A DNA stretch of 33,921 bases, from positions 1-33,921 of IMG/VR virus record IMGVR_UViG_3300042309_000244; one strand, given 5' to 3'. The notes under the pieces were generated by a model. That model searched no databases. It was not told where the DNA came from and was given only the letters and a program-made list of their open reading frames with translations. A program made the position numbers and the translations under genes. Source of the DNA: a virus. Within the stretch, counting starts at the first letter, position 1; every line of letters starts with the position of its first letter. Below are positions 1 through 7,927 of the stretch, in pieces.

Positions 1-1670
1 TGGCCGTAGGGGCTCTGACTGCGTCGCTGCTGGTTCAGCGCGGCGTGCTGACGTTCAACACCATCGCGTTCGCGGCCAAGACGGTGGCGGTCAACGCCTA
101 TGTTGCCAGCGCCCTTGCGGCCCGTGCCGCTTCGCTGGCTCTGGCGACGGCCATGCGGGCCATTCCCGTGGTGGCGCTCGCCACGGGCGTCTACATGCTC
201 GGTGACGCCTGGTTCCGCGTGCTGCAGGAGCAGACGAAGGTGTCCACCTCCACGGCCACCGTGAACGGCAAGATCCTTGAGGGCGTGCAGGTCGTGGGCA
301 ATGCCCGCAACGCCAACAACATCTACGCGCAGTCCCTGCAGGCTGCCGCAGGTGGCGGTCGGGCTGCAGCCAACGCCCTCTCGGGCACGGTGTCCTCGGC
401 CCTGTCTCTGGGCAAGACGCTGCCGACGCTGACGGACAAGACGTACGACGCTGCTGACGCAGCCAGCACGGCAGCCAAGTCCTACATTGACATGTGGACG
501 GCGATCATCGCGGCACAGCGGCAGTCCCGCGACATGGCAACGACCTCGGGCACGGTCACGTCCGCCATCGCTGAGGGCGTGGCCAAGGGTGCCGACCTGA
601 CCGCAGAGCGCCTCGCTGAGATCCGCGCAGGGCTTGAGGGCGTGACCCGCGCTGCCCGAGGTGGCGGGTCGGCCGCCAAGGAGCAGGTCGAGAAGGTCGC
701 CGAGCTGCGCCGCGAGTGGCGTGCCACGACCAGTGCGATCACGGCCGACGTTGAGGGCCTGTACATCACCTTGTCCACGAGGGGCGAGGAGATGAGCACG
801 GCGATGGCCGAGCAGTTCCGGTCGCGGCTGGACGTGTTCCGTGGCGTCGTCACCGAGCAGCAGCAGATCATCAACCAGGCGCAGGCTGCGCTGGACTCGT
901 ACTCCAAGTCCGTCGTCGACACCATCCTCGGCGGCGTCAGGATCAGCACCGAGGACGCGGAGGGCAACGCCCTCACCCCTGAGCAGATCGTCACGGCGCT
1001 GTTCGGTGGCGTGGAGAACCAGAGGAAGGCCGTCGAGGCGGTTGCCGCTATTGCGACCAAGGTGCCGCAGGCACTCGCGCAGCAGCTCATCTCACTGACC
1101 TCCACTGACCCGCAGGGCGCCATCGCGCTGGCTAACTACCTGGCGAACAACCCGGCGCAGGTGGAGCAGTTGACGGCCAACTACAACGCCCTCAGCGAGT
1201 TCACCAAGACAGCCCTCGGTGATCCGATGGCGCTCGCGTTCGCGCAGGTGGGCGATGAGTCGGCCACCTCGATGATTGCCAGTGCTCGTCAGAAGATCAA
1301 GGACGAGGCCGAGGCCTTCCAGAAGTGGGTGGCGTCCAAGCTCAAGTCCCGCGTGGTGGTCGAGGTCGAGTACCGGACCATCAACACCCCGCCGGTGGGG
1401 GCTCGAGCCGCTGGCGGCCCCGTCATGGGTGGCTCGCCCTACATCGTCGGTGAGCGCGGCCCTGAGCTGTTCGTGCCGAACGTGTCGGGCACCATCGTGC
1501 CCAACCATGACCTTCGGTCAGGTGGTGGCAGCGGGGTCGGTGGCTCAGTCGTCATCAACGTCAACGCAGGCATGGGCACCGATGGTGCCGAGGTCGGCCG
1601 CCAGGTGGTGGACGCACTCAAGGCCTACTCGCGGCGCAACGGCCCGCTGCCGCTGGCGGTGGCGTCGTGA
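1..1670 (+). CDS. Tape measure protein, C-terminal part (5' end outside window)
   Basis: This is the C-terminal 555 residues of the protein that sets tail length and lines the tail tube. The frame is open from base 3 with no start, so it is partial. Seen: an Ala-rich hydrophobic stretch in the first ~65 residues, long Ala/Gln-rich helical regions, then near the C-terminus (about 1400-1490) the GGPVMGGSPYIVGERGPELF signature common at the end of siphovirus tape measures. Its TGA overlaps the GTG of the minor tail gene, so the tail operon is translationally coupled. The N-terminus of the same kind of protein starts at 33587, so both window ends lie in one gene. The role follows from family and position. 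Confidence 0.9.
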   Translation, partial: AVGALTASLLVQRGVLTFNTIAFAAKTVAVNAYVASALAARAASLALATAMRAIPVVALATGVYMLGDAWFRVLQEQTKVSTSTATVNGKILEGVQVVGNARNANNIYAQSLQAAAGGGRAAANALSGTVSSALSLGKTLPTLTDKTYDAADAASTAAKSYIDMWTAIIAAQRQSRDMATTSGTVTSAIAEGVAKGADLTAERLAEIRAGLEGVTRAARGGGSAAKEQVEKVAELRREWRATTSAITADVEGLYITLSTRGEEMSTAMAEQFRSRLDVFRGVVTEQQQIINQAQAALDSYSKSVVDTILGGVRISTEDAEGNALTPEQIVTALFGGVENQRKAVEAVAAIATKVPQALAQQLISLTSTDPQGAIALANYLANNPAQVEQLTANYNALSEFTKTALGDPMALAFAQVGDESATSMIASARQKIKDEAEAFQKWVASKLKSRVVVEVEYRTINTPPVGARAAGGPVMGGSPYIVGERGPELFVPNVSGTIVPNHDLRSGGGSGVGGSVVINVNAGMGTDGAEVGRQVVDALKAYSRRNGPLPLAVAS

Positions 1671-2878
1671 CGCTGCAGGTCCAGTTTGCCTTCGATGCTG
1701 GGGCCAGTGCCGACACCAACTTCTTCGTCCTCGGGGACTCCGGCCGTGGCGTCATCGGCTCCACGCTGTACACCCTCGGCGGCGATCAGGCCCTGACGGA
1801 CGTGACGCAGTACGTCCGCAGCGTGTCGGTGTCCCGTGGCCGGTCCCGGCAGCTGGACAAGGTGCAGACCGGCAGCGCGTCCATCGTGCTCGACAACCGG
1901 GCGCGCCTGTTCGACCCCACTGCCGGCACGGCCGTCAGCCCGTATGCCTCCAGCATCAAGCCTCGCCGCAACGTGGTCATCGCCGCGCAGGGCCACCCCA
2001 TCTTCACCGGGCTGGTGGAGGACTGGGACCTCGACTTCACCCTCGACGACTCCACCACCACGGCGGCCTGCGCTGACGGCTTCCTGGTCGTCGCACAGGG
2101 CAAGGTGACAGCAGGCACGCAGTCGCCAGAGCTGTCCGGTACGCGCGTGGGCTCGGTGCTCACCGAGATCGACTGGCCGACATCCAAGCGCGATCTGGAC
2201 ACCGGTCAGGTCACCCTGCAGGCCGATGTCGTCGGCGACAACGTCAACGTGCTGGAGTACCTGCAGACCGTGGCGCAGACCGAGTACGGCGCGCTGTTCA
2301 TGGACCGGCAGGGACGGGTCGCGTACCGCGACCGCGACTCAGTGCAGTCCTTCACCGAGTCTCTGGAGTTCGGCGGCACCGCGATCCCCTACTCGGCGAT
2401 TACCGTGGGCTACGGCTCGGACCTGCTCTACAACCAGATCACCCTGACCCGCAACGGCGGTGGCACGGCCATCGCCTCGGGCACCGCCTCGCAGGCCGAG
2501 TACGGCATCGCCGAGTTCTCGGCCTCGGGCTACCTGCACGGCAGCGACACCGCCACGCAGGCGCTTGCCGACTACCTGCTGACGATCTACCAGCAGCCCA
2601 CCTTCCGCCTGACCGGCCTGACCATCCTCATGGATGGCCTGAGCACGGCCCAGCGTGAGGACGTGTGCGCCCTCGACATCACCGACGCCGTGAAGGTGAC
2701 GCACACCCCGAGCGTGGGCGCGCCCATCGTGCAGTACGCCCGCATTGACAGGATCGCGCACTCGATCACGCCTGCGCGCCATGAGGTGACGCTGGAGTTC
2801 TCGCAGGCCACGCCGTCCTTCAGCCTCGGCCACGCGGTGTTCGGCGTCATCGGTTCAAGCTACGGAATGGGGCTGTGA
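1667..2878 (+). CDS. Minor tail protein (distal-tail/tail-associated type)
   Basis: 403 aa, GTG start overlapping the tape-measure stop by three bases. Seen: a beta-rich sequence with a typical N-terminal phrase (DVTQYVRSVSVSRGRSRQLD) and a later VFTGLVEDW-like segment (IFTGLVEDWDLDF), which resemble actinophage minor tail proteins encoded directly after the tape measure. In this position the protein normally forms the tail-tip hub joining the tube to receptor-binding proteins. I infer that role from order and composition. I cannot separate a distal-tail from a tail-associated assignment without a structure or profile search. Confidence 0.8.
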   Translation: MTLQVQFAFDAGASADTNFFVLGDSGRGVIGSTLYTLGGDQALTDVTQYVRSVSVSRGRSRQLDKVQTGSASIVLDNRARLFDPTAGTAVSPYASSIKPRRNVVIAAQGHPIFTGLVEDWDLDFTLDDSTTTAACADGFLVVAQGKVTAGTQSPELSGTRVGSVLTEIDWPTSKRDLDTGQVTLQADVVGDNVNVLEYLQTVAQTEYGALFMDRQGRVAYRDRDSVQSFTESLEFGGTAIPYSAITVGYGSDLLYNQITLTRNGGGTAIASGTASQAEYGIAEFSASGYLHGSDTATQALADYLLTIYQQPTFRLTGLTILMDGLSTAQREDVCALDITDAVKVTHTPSVGAPIVQYARIDRIAHSITPARHEVTLEFSQATPSFSLGHAVFGVIGSSYGMGL

Positions 2879-3111
2879 TGGCTGGAGCAGGCCGCAAGGT
2901 GTTCGCGCCAGGTGACCGGGTGACCGAGCCTGACTTCCTCGACACCTACCTGATGCACCAGAAGGTGATGTGCTTCCCGGCTGGCACCGCTGCCGCAGGC
3001 TCGGCCATCGGCACTGCCGTGGCCGAGGGCATGGTGATCTACGCAGGCACCGCGACCGGTGGCTCTGCTGGCCTCTACTACTACGACGGCACCGAGTGGA
3101 AGGCGATCTGA
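2878..3111 (+). CDS. Small tail protein, stand-alone copy of the adhesin N-terminal module
   Basis: 77 aa. ATG at 2878 shares its A with the preceding stop (TGATG); an in-frame GTG one codon earlier is less likely. It is recognisably related to residues 1-70 of the next gene: both run G-x-K-x-F, then DxYLM, V-M-x-F, TEGMV or AEGMVxY, and end with a YDG(T/S)(E/D)W motif. The shared module is probably a virion-attachment or trimerisation domain used twice, once alone and once fused to the glycine-rich adhesin. The YDG-W ending is common in phage tail fibre N-terminal or neck domains. The exact job is inferred. Confidence 0.75.
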   Translation: MAGAGRKVFAPGDRVTEPDFLDTYLMHQKVMCFPAGTAAAGSAIGTAVAEGMVIYAGTATGGSAGLYYYDGTEWKAI

Positions 3112-4976
3112 TGGCTGGTGGCGGGTACAAGAACTTCACGACGGGCGAGGTCCTGACGGCTGACGACGTGCAGGACTACCTGATGGATCAGTCCGTCATG
3201 GTGTTCGCGTCGTCGGCCGCTCGCAGCTCGGCGATCCCCTCGCCCACCGAGGGCATGGTCACCTACCTGTCCGACGATGATGCGGTCGAGTTCTACGACG
3301 GCAGCGACTGGACAGCCCTTGCTGGCGCGCTCGCTGGTGCCGCGATCTCCAACACCCCCACCGGGAACTACACCTCGGGCGGCATCACCTTCGATTACTG
3401 GGTCTTCAATTCCAGCTCCACGCTCAATGTCTCAACGGCAGGGCTGGTTGATGTGCTGGTGGTTGGCGGCGGCGGTGGCGGCGGCGAGCTCGTTGCAGGT
3501 GGAGGTGGTGCGGGTGGCTGTCTATCAGTAACCAATCACTACTTTTCTTCTGGAACCGTCACCATCACGGTGGGCGCGGGCGGAGCCGGAGCCACAGCAC
3601 AAACCAGCGGACTGAATGGAACAGCATCACGCGCAGGCTCACTCTTCGCCTTCGGCGGCGGCGGCGGCGGCTCTAACCGCGCCTACGCTGGCAATGGCAT
3701 CTTGGGTGGCTCTGGCGGCGGTGGTGGCGATCCCGACTCAACAGGTGGAAACGCTGGCGGGTCTGGCACATCGGGCCAAGGCAACAATGGCGGGAACGGC
3801 TGTGCCGCTGGTGGTGACGATAACTCGCAGGGCGGCGGTGGCGGCGGTGGCGCAAGTGCGGCCGGTGCTGCCGCCGTACAGGGTGTCTCCGGTGGTAATG
3901 GTGGCGCTGGACTAGCTTCCTCCATCACGGGAACGTCAGTGACTTACGCTGGTGGTGGCGGTGGCGCTACCGGGACCAGTAGTTCTGGATCTGCCGGGAC
4001 CGGTGGCTCTGGCGGCGGTGGTAACGGCCAGAAGGGCTCAGGTACTGCTGCGCAAAGCGGTTCAGCAAACACAGGTGGCGGTGGCGGTGGCGGTCAGGCC
4101 GGTGACGGTGGAGCAGGCGGTTCCGGCGTCGTCATCGTGCGCTCGGCTCGCCCGTACACCCCGGTCGCTGGCGCGGCCAGCATCGGCAACACCGCGACGG
4201 GTTCCTACACCAGCGGCGGGGCGAGCTACTCCTACGTCACTTTCACGGCGTCGGGCACGCTGACCGTCAACGCTGCGGGCTTTGCTGACGTGCTGGTGGT
4301 CGGTGGGGGTGCCGGTGGTGGTGCCACCACATCAGGCAACGGCTCCGGTGGTGGCGGCGGCGGCGCTGGTGCGTACTTGGCGGGGCAGATATACCTGACC
4401 GCAGGCACACAGACGGTAACCGTTGGTGGCGGTGGCGCCGGCAACTCTCAGGCACAGGGCAGCGACGGCAACGTGTCACGTTTGGCCTTGAATCTGCTGC
4501 CCGGTGGCGGCGGCGGTGGTGGCGAGCCACCGGCCGGACGCAATGGCGGCTCGGGCGGCGGCGCAGGCTACTTTGGCGCGTCAGGCACAGGCATCACGGA
4601 CTTTGGCAATGCCGGAGGCACCAATGCGGGACTAGGCAGCAGGATTGGCGGCAACGGCGGCGGCGGCGCTGGCGGCGCTGGTGTCGATGGCTCAGGGGCT
4701 GGCAACAACAACGGCAGTGCTGGCGGCGCTGGTCAGAGTTCCTCAATCACTGGCTCGGCCGTGACTCGTGCTGGCGGCGGCGGCGGTGGTGGCTCAAGCG
4801 GCACTGGAGGAACCGCCAGCGGCGGCGGCGGCGCTGGTGGCGGCTCCTCGACTAACGGCACCGCAGGAACGGCAAACACCGGCGGCGGCGGTGGTGGCGC
4901 TGGCGGTGGTGGCGCTGGCCGCATCGGCGGCAACGGCGGGTCCGGCGTCGTCATCGTCGCTTGGCGCACCGCCTAA
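3111..4976 (+). CDS. Glycine-rich tail protein / probable receptor-binding adhesin with two tandem modules
   Basis: 621 aa, ATG overlapping the previous stop. Layout seen: N-terminal anchor (about 1-75, related to the preceding 77-aa protein); module 1 (about 77-350); module 2 (about 356-621). Each module starts with a beta segment (TxTGxYTSGG), then ADVLVVGGGxGGG, continues with long Gly runs broken by Asn/Ser/Thr/Ala, and closes with GGSGVVIV. Polyglycine-rich domains of this kind form flat adhesive tips in several phage tail proteins, so receptor binding is a reasonable inference. Wobble positions in the Gly codons vary (GGC/GGT), so this is not a simple DNA repeat. It is the last large tail gene before the lysis genes. 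Confidence 0.8.
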   Translation: MAGGGYKNFTTGEVLTADDVQDYLMDQSVMVFASSAARSSAIPSPTEGMVTYLSDDDAVEFYDGSDWTALAGALAGAAISNTPTGNYTSGGITFDYWVFNSSSTLNVSTAGLVDVLVVGGGGGGGELVAGGGGAGGCLSVTNHYFSSGTVTITVGAGGAGATAQTSGLNGTASRAGSLFAFGGGGGGSNRAYAGNGILGGSGGGGGDPDSTGGNAGGSGTSGQGNNGGNGCAAGGDDNSQGGGGGGGASAAGAAAVQGVSGGNGGAGLASSITGTSVTYAGGGGGATGTSSSGSAGTGGSGGGGNGQKGSGTAAQSGSANTGGGGGGGQAGDGGAGGSGVVIVRSARPYTPVAGAASIGNTATGSYTSGGASYSYVTFTASGTLTVNAAGFADVLVVGGGAGGGATTSGNGSGGGGGGAGAYLAGQIYLTAGTQTVTVGGGGAGNSQAQGSDGNVSRLALNLLPGGGGGGGEPPAGRNGGSGGGAGYFGASGTGITDFGNAGGTNAGLGSRIGGNGGGGAGGAGVDGSGAGNNNGSAGGAGQSSSITGSAVTRAGGGGGGGSSGTGGTASGGGGAGGGSSTNGTAGTANTGGGGGGAGGGGAGRIGGNGGSGVVIVAWRTA

Positions 4977-5004
4977 TCCCTGACAACTCTTAGGAAGGAT
5001 CATC

Positions 5005-5262
5005 ATGGCTTCAGAGAACGCGCACGCAGCGAAGGTCGAGAACGGTGTCGTGACGCAGGTCATCGTCATCCCTCGCCAGGAGAATGACGACGACGCACTC
5101 ATCACGGCCTACTGCAACGGCATCGGCCTGCCGGGGACGTGGCTGGACACCAGCTACCTCGGCGCACGTCGCGGCAAGTACGCAGGGATCGGCGACCGCT
5201 ACGACGCCGAGGCCGACGAGTTCGTCGGGCCGGAGCCTGTCGAGTCCGACCCTGCCGCCTAG
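5005..5262 (+). CDS. Small conserved phage protein (KYAGIGD type), function unknown
   Basis: 85 aa with a good AGGAAGG ribosome site. The sequence has an AKVENGVVTQVIVI start, a central LPGTW(L/V)xTSY segment and an RGKYAGIGDRYDAEADEFV motif. I recognise this pattern from small proteins frequent in marine and freshwater phages, where it lies beside tail fibre genes; no function is established that I know of. Its place directly after the adhesin suggests a tail-fibre accessory or structural role (inference). It may hint at an aquatic host. Confidence 0.7.
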   Translation: MASENAHAAKVENGVVTQVIVIPRQENDDDALITAYCNGIGLPGTWLDTSYLGARRGKYAGIGDRYDAEADEFVGPEPVESDPAA

Positions 5263-5294
5263 TTCCCCCGAACCCTGCGCCCTCAGGAGCCGAC

Positions 5295-5597
5295 ATGCCC
5301 AACGTCGAGATCACGCCGCAGCAGATGTACGACCTGCTGCTCAAGGTAGACAGGACGGTGACGCAGATGGCCTCAGCGCAGGAGTCGCAGGCCAAGCAGC
5401 TGTCCGACCATGAGGAGCGGCTGCGCGTGATCGAGGCCGAGGAGGACTTCGGTCGCCGGTTCGGCGACCTGGAGACCGACATCAAGGCCTTGCGCGAGCA
5501 GGTGTCCGAGCTTCAGCGCAAGGTGTGGGCGATCCCCGGTGCGGCAACCGCGATTGCGGCCGGGGCGCTCATCTTCACGCTCGTCCGAACGTACTGA
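5295..5597 (+). CDS. Coiled-coil protein with one C-terminal membrane segment (XhlA-like holin accessory candidate)
   Basis: 100 aa; ATG 8 bases after an AGGAG site. Residues ~10-75 are a charged heptad-like coiled coil (QLSDHEERLRVIEAE, LETDIKALREQVSELQRKV). Residues ~78-98 form one hydrophobic segment ending LIFTLVRTY. This architecture (coiled coil, one C-terminal transmembrane helix, about 100 aa, just before a holin and an amidase) matches the XhlA-like group of lysis accessory proteins. The assignment is by architecture and position only. A terminator follows directly, separating it from the holin-amidase pair. Confidence 0.7.
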   Translation: MPNVEITPQQMYDLLLKVDRTVTQMASAQESQAKQLSDHEERLRVIEAEEDFGRRFGDLETDIKALREQVSELQRKVWAIPGAATAIAAGALIFTLVRTY

Positions 5598-5611
5598 CGC
5601 ACCACGCCGCA

Positions 5612-5637
5612 GCCCCCGCCACCTGGCGGGGGCTTTT
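5612..5637 (+). terminator. Intrinsic terminator between tail and lysis genes
   Basis: A perfect 9-bp G/C stem (5612-5620 with 5625-5633), loop ACCT, followed by TTTT. It lies 14 bp after the coiled-coil membrane protein gene and before the holin gene, so it could end or attenuate the late tail transcript ahead of lysis. Confidence 0.8.
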
Positions 5638-5654
5638 CTGCATGAGGAGGCAGC

Positions 5655-5861
5655 ATGCCCGCCATTCCCGCCAAGTACCGACGCTGGCTGTACGCCGTCG
5701 GCATCGCGCTCGTGCCCGTGCTGGTCGCCTTCGGCTGGCTTGAGGACTCCATTGCCCCAGCGATCCTCGGCCTGCTCTACGCGGTGTTCATGGGCGGCAT
5801 GGCCGCCGCCAACGTGACACCCGAGGCGGCCCAGCCCGAGCCTGAGGATGCAGCCGAATGA
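5655..5861 (+). CDS. Holin, two membrane segments
   Basis: 68 aa with an AGGAGG ribosome site. Two hydrophobic helices are visible (about 10-29, WLYAVGIALVPVLVAFGWL; about 34-52, AILGLLYAVFMGGMAAANV) and an acidic, Pro/Glu-rich C-terminal tail. Size, topology and a 4-base ATGA overlap with the amidase gene fit a phage holin, which permeabilises the cytoplasmic membrane so the endolysin reaches the peptidoglycan. The function is inferred from architecture and coupling to the endolysin. Confidence 0.8.
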   Translation: MPAIPAKYRRWLYAVGIALVPVLVAFGWLEDSIAPAILGLLYAVFMGGMAAANVTPEAAQPEPEDAAE

Positions 5862-6520
5862 AGGTCTCCCCGAGCAGGCTGCGGTCCAAGCTCGACAAGT
5901 ACGCGGTGCCCTACCGGCTGGTCAAGGGCTGGGACTCTCCGGCCATCGACCCCTACAAGGGCCGCAATGACATGCAGGGCGTGATCCTGCATCACACCGC
6001 GGGCCGAGACTCGCTGCGCTACATCGTGTCCGGCAACCCTTACGCGCCCGTGCGGGCCTGCCACTTCCTTGTGGACCGTGACGGCATGGTCCAAGTGGTC
6101 AGCGGCTCCGGCGCGTACCACGCCGGTCAGGGCGGCCCGTGGAAGGTCACCAAGACGGTGACCCTTGGCCGGGATTCGGCCAACAGCCGCACCTACGGCA
6201 TCGAGATCGAGTCCCTCGGCACCTCCCCCAAGATCGACGGCAGCGACAAGGGCATGACCGTGGATCAGGTGACCTCGACCGCGCTGCTGGTCGTCGCCCT
6301 GCTGGACGCCATGGCACCGGACCCGCTGGTCTACCGCGTCGGCCGGGTCATCCGTCACCGCGACTGGACGCCCCGCAAGATCGACGTGCAGCAGGATCTC
6401 GGCTGGTGGCACGACGTGATCGGCATTGCCCGCAGCAACCGCAAGGACACCGCGAAGGCCGTCCGGCTGATCCGCGACTACATCGCCGCCCATCCCAAGG
6501 GCCAGTCCCCGAAGGGGTAA
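5858..6520 (+). CDS. Endolysin, N-acetylmuramoyl-L-alanine amidase (amidase_2/PGRP fold)
   Basis: 220 aa; starts inside the holin stop (ATGA). Amidases of this family are zinc enzymes that cut the bond between MurNAc and L-Ala. Seen: GVILHHTAGR (His45/His46, first zinc ligand region), ACHFLVDRDG, the GAYHAG segment (~86-90), TYGIEIE (~112-118) and HRDWTPRKID (His167, Lys174, Asp176), which is the usual second zinc-ligand and catalytic segment. No clear cell-wall-binding repeat; the last ~30 residues are basic. Family length for single-domain forms is ~150-220 aa, so it looks complete. No signal peptide, consistent with holin-dependent release. Confidence 0.92.
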   Translation: MKVSPSRLRSKLDKYAVPYRLVKGWDSPAIDPYKGRNDMQGVILHHTAGRDSLRYIVSGNPYAPVRACHFLVDRDGMVQVVSGSGAYHAGQGGPWKVTKTVTLGRDSANSRTYGIEIESLGTSPKIDGSDKGMTVDQVTSTALLVVALLDAMAPDPLVYRVGRVIRHRDWTPRKIDVQQDLGWWHDVIGIARSNRKDTAKAVRLIRDYIAAHPKGQSPKG

Positions 6521-6523
6521 ACC

Positions 6524-6763
6524 ATGTCCCTTGCTGCCTCCCTCCGGCACGAGAAGGCAACAGGCATCAGGAAAGGACCGCCCTGTCAGGTCTGCCTGCT
6601 GCTGGACACCCTGACCGGCGAGGATCTCGCCGAGCTGCAGGACGCCCTCGCCGATCCTGCTGTGGCGCACTCCCAGATCGGCAGGGCGCTGCGCGCGGAG
6701 GGTTACAAGGTGCTCAACAACACCATCAGCCGTCACCGCAAGAGCGAGTGCCAGGGCCGATGA
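6524..6763 (+). CDS. Small conserved actinophage protein, possible DNA binding
   Basis: 79 aa. It has GPPCQVCLLLDTL (CxxC at ~20-23), a central acidic helix, then IGRALRAEGYKVLNNTISRHRKSEC. The C-terminal half reads like a helix-turn-helix: a short helix, GY turn, then a recognition-like helix rich in Arg/His and a final Cys. I have seen this CxxC...RHR..EC layout in small actinophage proteins without known function. It overlaps the exonuclease start (ATGA), so the two are co-translated and may act together on DNA. Function unknown; DNA binding is inference. Confidence 0.65.
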   Translation: MSLAASLRHEKATGIRKGPPCQVCLLLDTLTGEDLAELQDALADPAVAHSQIGRALRAEGYKVLNNTISRHRKSECQGR

Positions 6764-7521
6764 GCCTCGCCTCACGGCTGCGGGACCTCAAGCCCGAGCC
6801 CGCGAAGGTGCTGGTCCTCGATATCGAGACCGCACCGGCCACTGCCTATGTCTGGGGCCTGCGCGACCAGAACATTTCGCCCGGTCAGGTGATCTCGCAG
6901 CCTCGCGTGCTGTGCTTCGCCGCCAAGTGGGAGCACGAGCGCACCGTGCAGTTCTACAGCGAGCGGCAAGGCCGCACGGCCATGGTCGAGGCTGCCTGGC
7001 GGCTGCTGGACGAGGCCGACGTGGTCGTCACCTACAACGGGCCGAAATTCGACATCCCGCACGTGCAGCGCGAGATGGTCGAGCTGGGCTACGGCCCGCC
7101 GAGCGGCTGGACGAACGTAGACCTGCTGGCGGTGGTGCGCCGGCAGTTCCGCTTCCTGTCCAACAAGCTCGGCAGCGTGGTGGACGTGCTCAACCTCGGG
7201 GCCAAGGACGACTCCGGTGGCTTCGACACTTGGCGCGGCGTGCTCGCGGGCGATGACAAGGCTTGGAAGCGCATGGAGCGCTATAACCGGCAAGACTGCG
7301 TCATCACCAGCGAGTTACTGGCGTACGTCAGGCCATGGGTCAACCTGCCTCACGCGGGCTTGTTCACCGGCGACATGAAGGCCTGCGCTGACTGCGGCTC
7401 ATCCTCGCTGACCCCTGACGGCATCTCCCGCACCACGGTCAATGCGTGGCTGCGGCTGCTGTGCCAAGACTGTGGGGCGCACCTGCGCCTGCTGGACAAC
7501 GGGCAGACGAGGAGGGCCTAA
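6760..7521 (+). CDS. DnaQ/RNase H-fold 3'-5' exonuclease-like protein with C-terminal zinc ribbon
   Basis: 253 aa, ATG overlapping the previous TGA. The three DEDD exonuclease motifs are visible: ExoI LDIET (Asp21, Glu23), ExoII TYNGPKFDIP (Asp98) and ExoIII YNRQDC (Asp179, with Tyr175 four residues before, so DEDDy type). After the nuclease domain come two CxxC pairs (Cys209/212 and Cys235/238) forming a likely zinc ribbon. No polymerase domain is attached. The family cleaves single-stranded DNA or RNA 3' ends; a role in phage replication or host nucleic acid breakdown is inferred. Its stop overlaps that of the convergent gene. Confidence 0.85.
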   Translation: MSLASRLRDLKPEPAKVLVLDIETAPATAYVWGLRDQNISPGQVISQPRVLCFAAKWEHERTVQFYSERQGRTAMVEAAWRLLDEADVVVTYNGPKFDIPHVQREMVELGYGPPSGWTNVDLLAVVRRQFRFLSNKLGSVVDVLNLGAKDDSGGFDTWRGVLAGDDKAWKRMERYNRQDCVITSELLAYVRPWVNLPHAGLFTGDMKACADCGSSSLTPDGISRTTVNAWLRLLCQDCGAHLRLLDNGQTRRA

Positions 7522-7709
7522 AGCTTGCCCAGCGCCCTTCGCACGGTCATTCGGTCGCAGCCCGCCAACTTGGCTGCTGCGACCTCCGAGCCGCCCTCGG
7601 TGATGAACTCTCGGATGGCTTGATACAGGTCTGAGGCCCGCTCGCGCTCTAGGTGGCGGGCCTCAGTCCAAGCGGCACCAGCGGCTTGGAGTCTTTCGTC
7701 GGCGCTCAT
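7518..7709 (-). CDS. Small helix-turn-helix protein, candidate regulator
   Basis: 63 aa, leftward. The N-terminal half is a charged helix (WTEARHLERERASDLYQAI). The C-terminal half, GGSEVAAAKLAGCDRMTVRRALGKL, looks like a helix-turn-helix: AAAKLAG is helix 2, the CDR turn follows, and MTVRRALGK is the recognition helix. Second gene of a two-gene leftward operon (ATGA overlap with the upstream gene) driven from the control region at 7928-8043. A DNA-binding or control role is likely; whether it is the repressor, a Cro-like protein or an excisionase cannot be told. Confidence 0.7.
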   Translation of the reverse strand: MSADERLQAAGAAWTEARHLERERASDLYQAIREFITEGGSEVAAAKLAGCDRMTVRRALGKL

Positions 7710-7927
7710 GCGACCCCCTCCTCGTCGACCAACTTGTGCCAGTAGATCTCACGCTCAAGGTAGCTTCGGATTGCGCCGCCGGTCTTGGTCTCCCAGCCAC
7801 AGGAGCAAGTCACGTCGAAGCCCCAAGACCCGCGCATGTCGTGCGTGCGCCGAATCTTGTCAGTGTTGCCGAGTCCGTCGTGAGCGTAGGCCCACCACTG
7901 GATGCGGTGGATGGTGTTGCTGGCCAT
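7706..7927 (-). CDS. Hypothetical protein with CxC motif, first gene of leftward operon
   Basis: 73 aa. I start it at the ATG at 7927 because a strong AAGGGGGG site lies 5 bases upstream; an in-frame ATG nine codons earlier has no such site. Sequence: Trp-rich N-terminus (IQWWAYAHDGLGN), DMRGSWGFDVTCSCGWETKTGG with a TCSCGW (CxC) centre, and a C-terminal helix with a WH pair. Related small proteins with a CSCGW core occur in actinophages. Metal binding is possible. Function unknown. Confidence 0.7.
   Translation of the reverse strand: MASNTIHRIQWWAYAHDGLGNTDKIRRTHDMRGSWGFDVTCSCGWETKTGGAIRSYLEREIYWHKLVDEEGVA

Noticed and set aside
3460-4970. Minisatellite or CRISPR-like repeat
   Set aside because: The repeated GGCGGC/GGTGGC comes from polyglycine coding with varied wobble bases and no fixed unit or spacer.
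5777-6775. 332-codon open frame on the minus strand
   Set aside because: Covers the amidase gene in antisense; the amidase has its zinc-ligand motifs and coupled starts.
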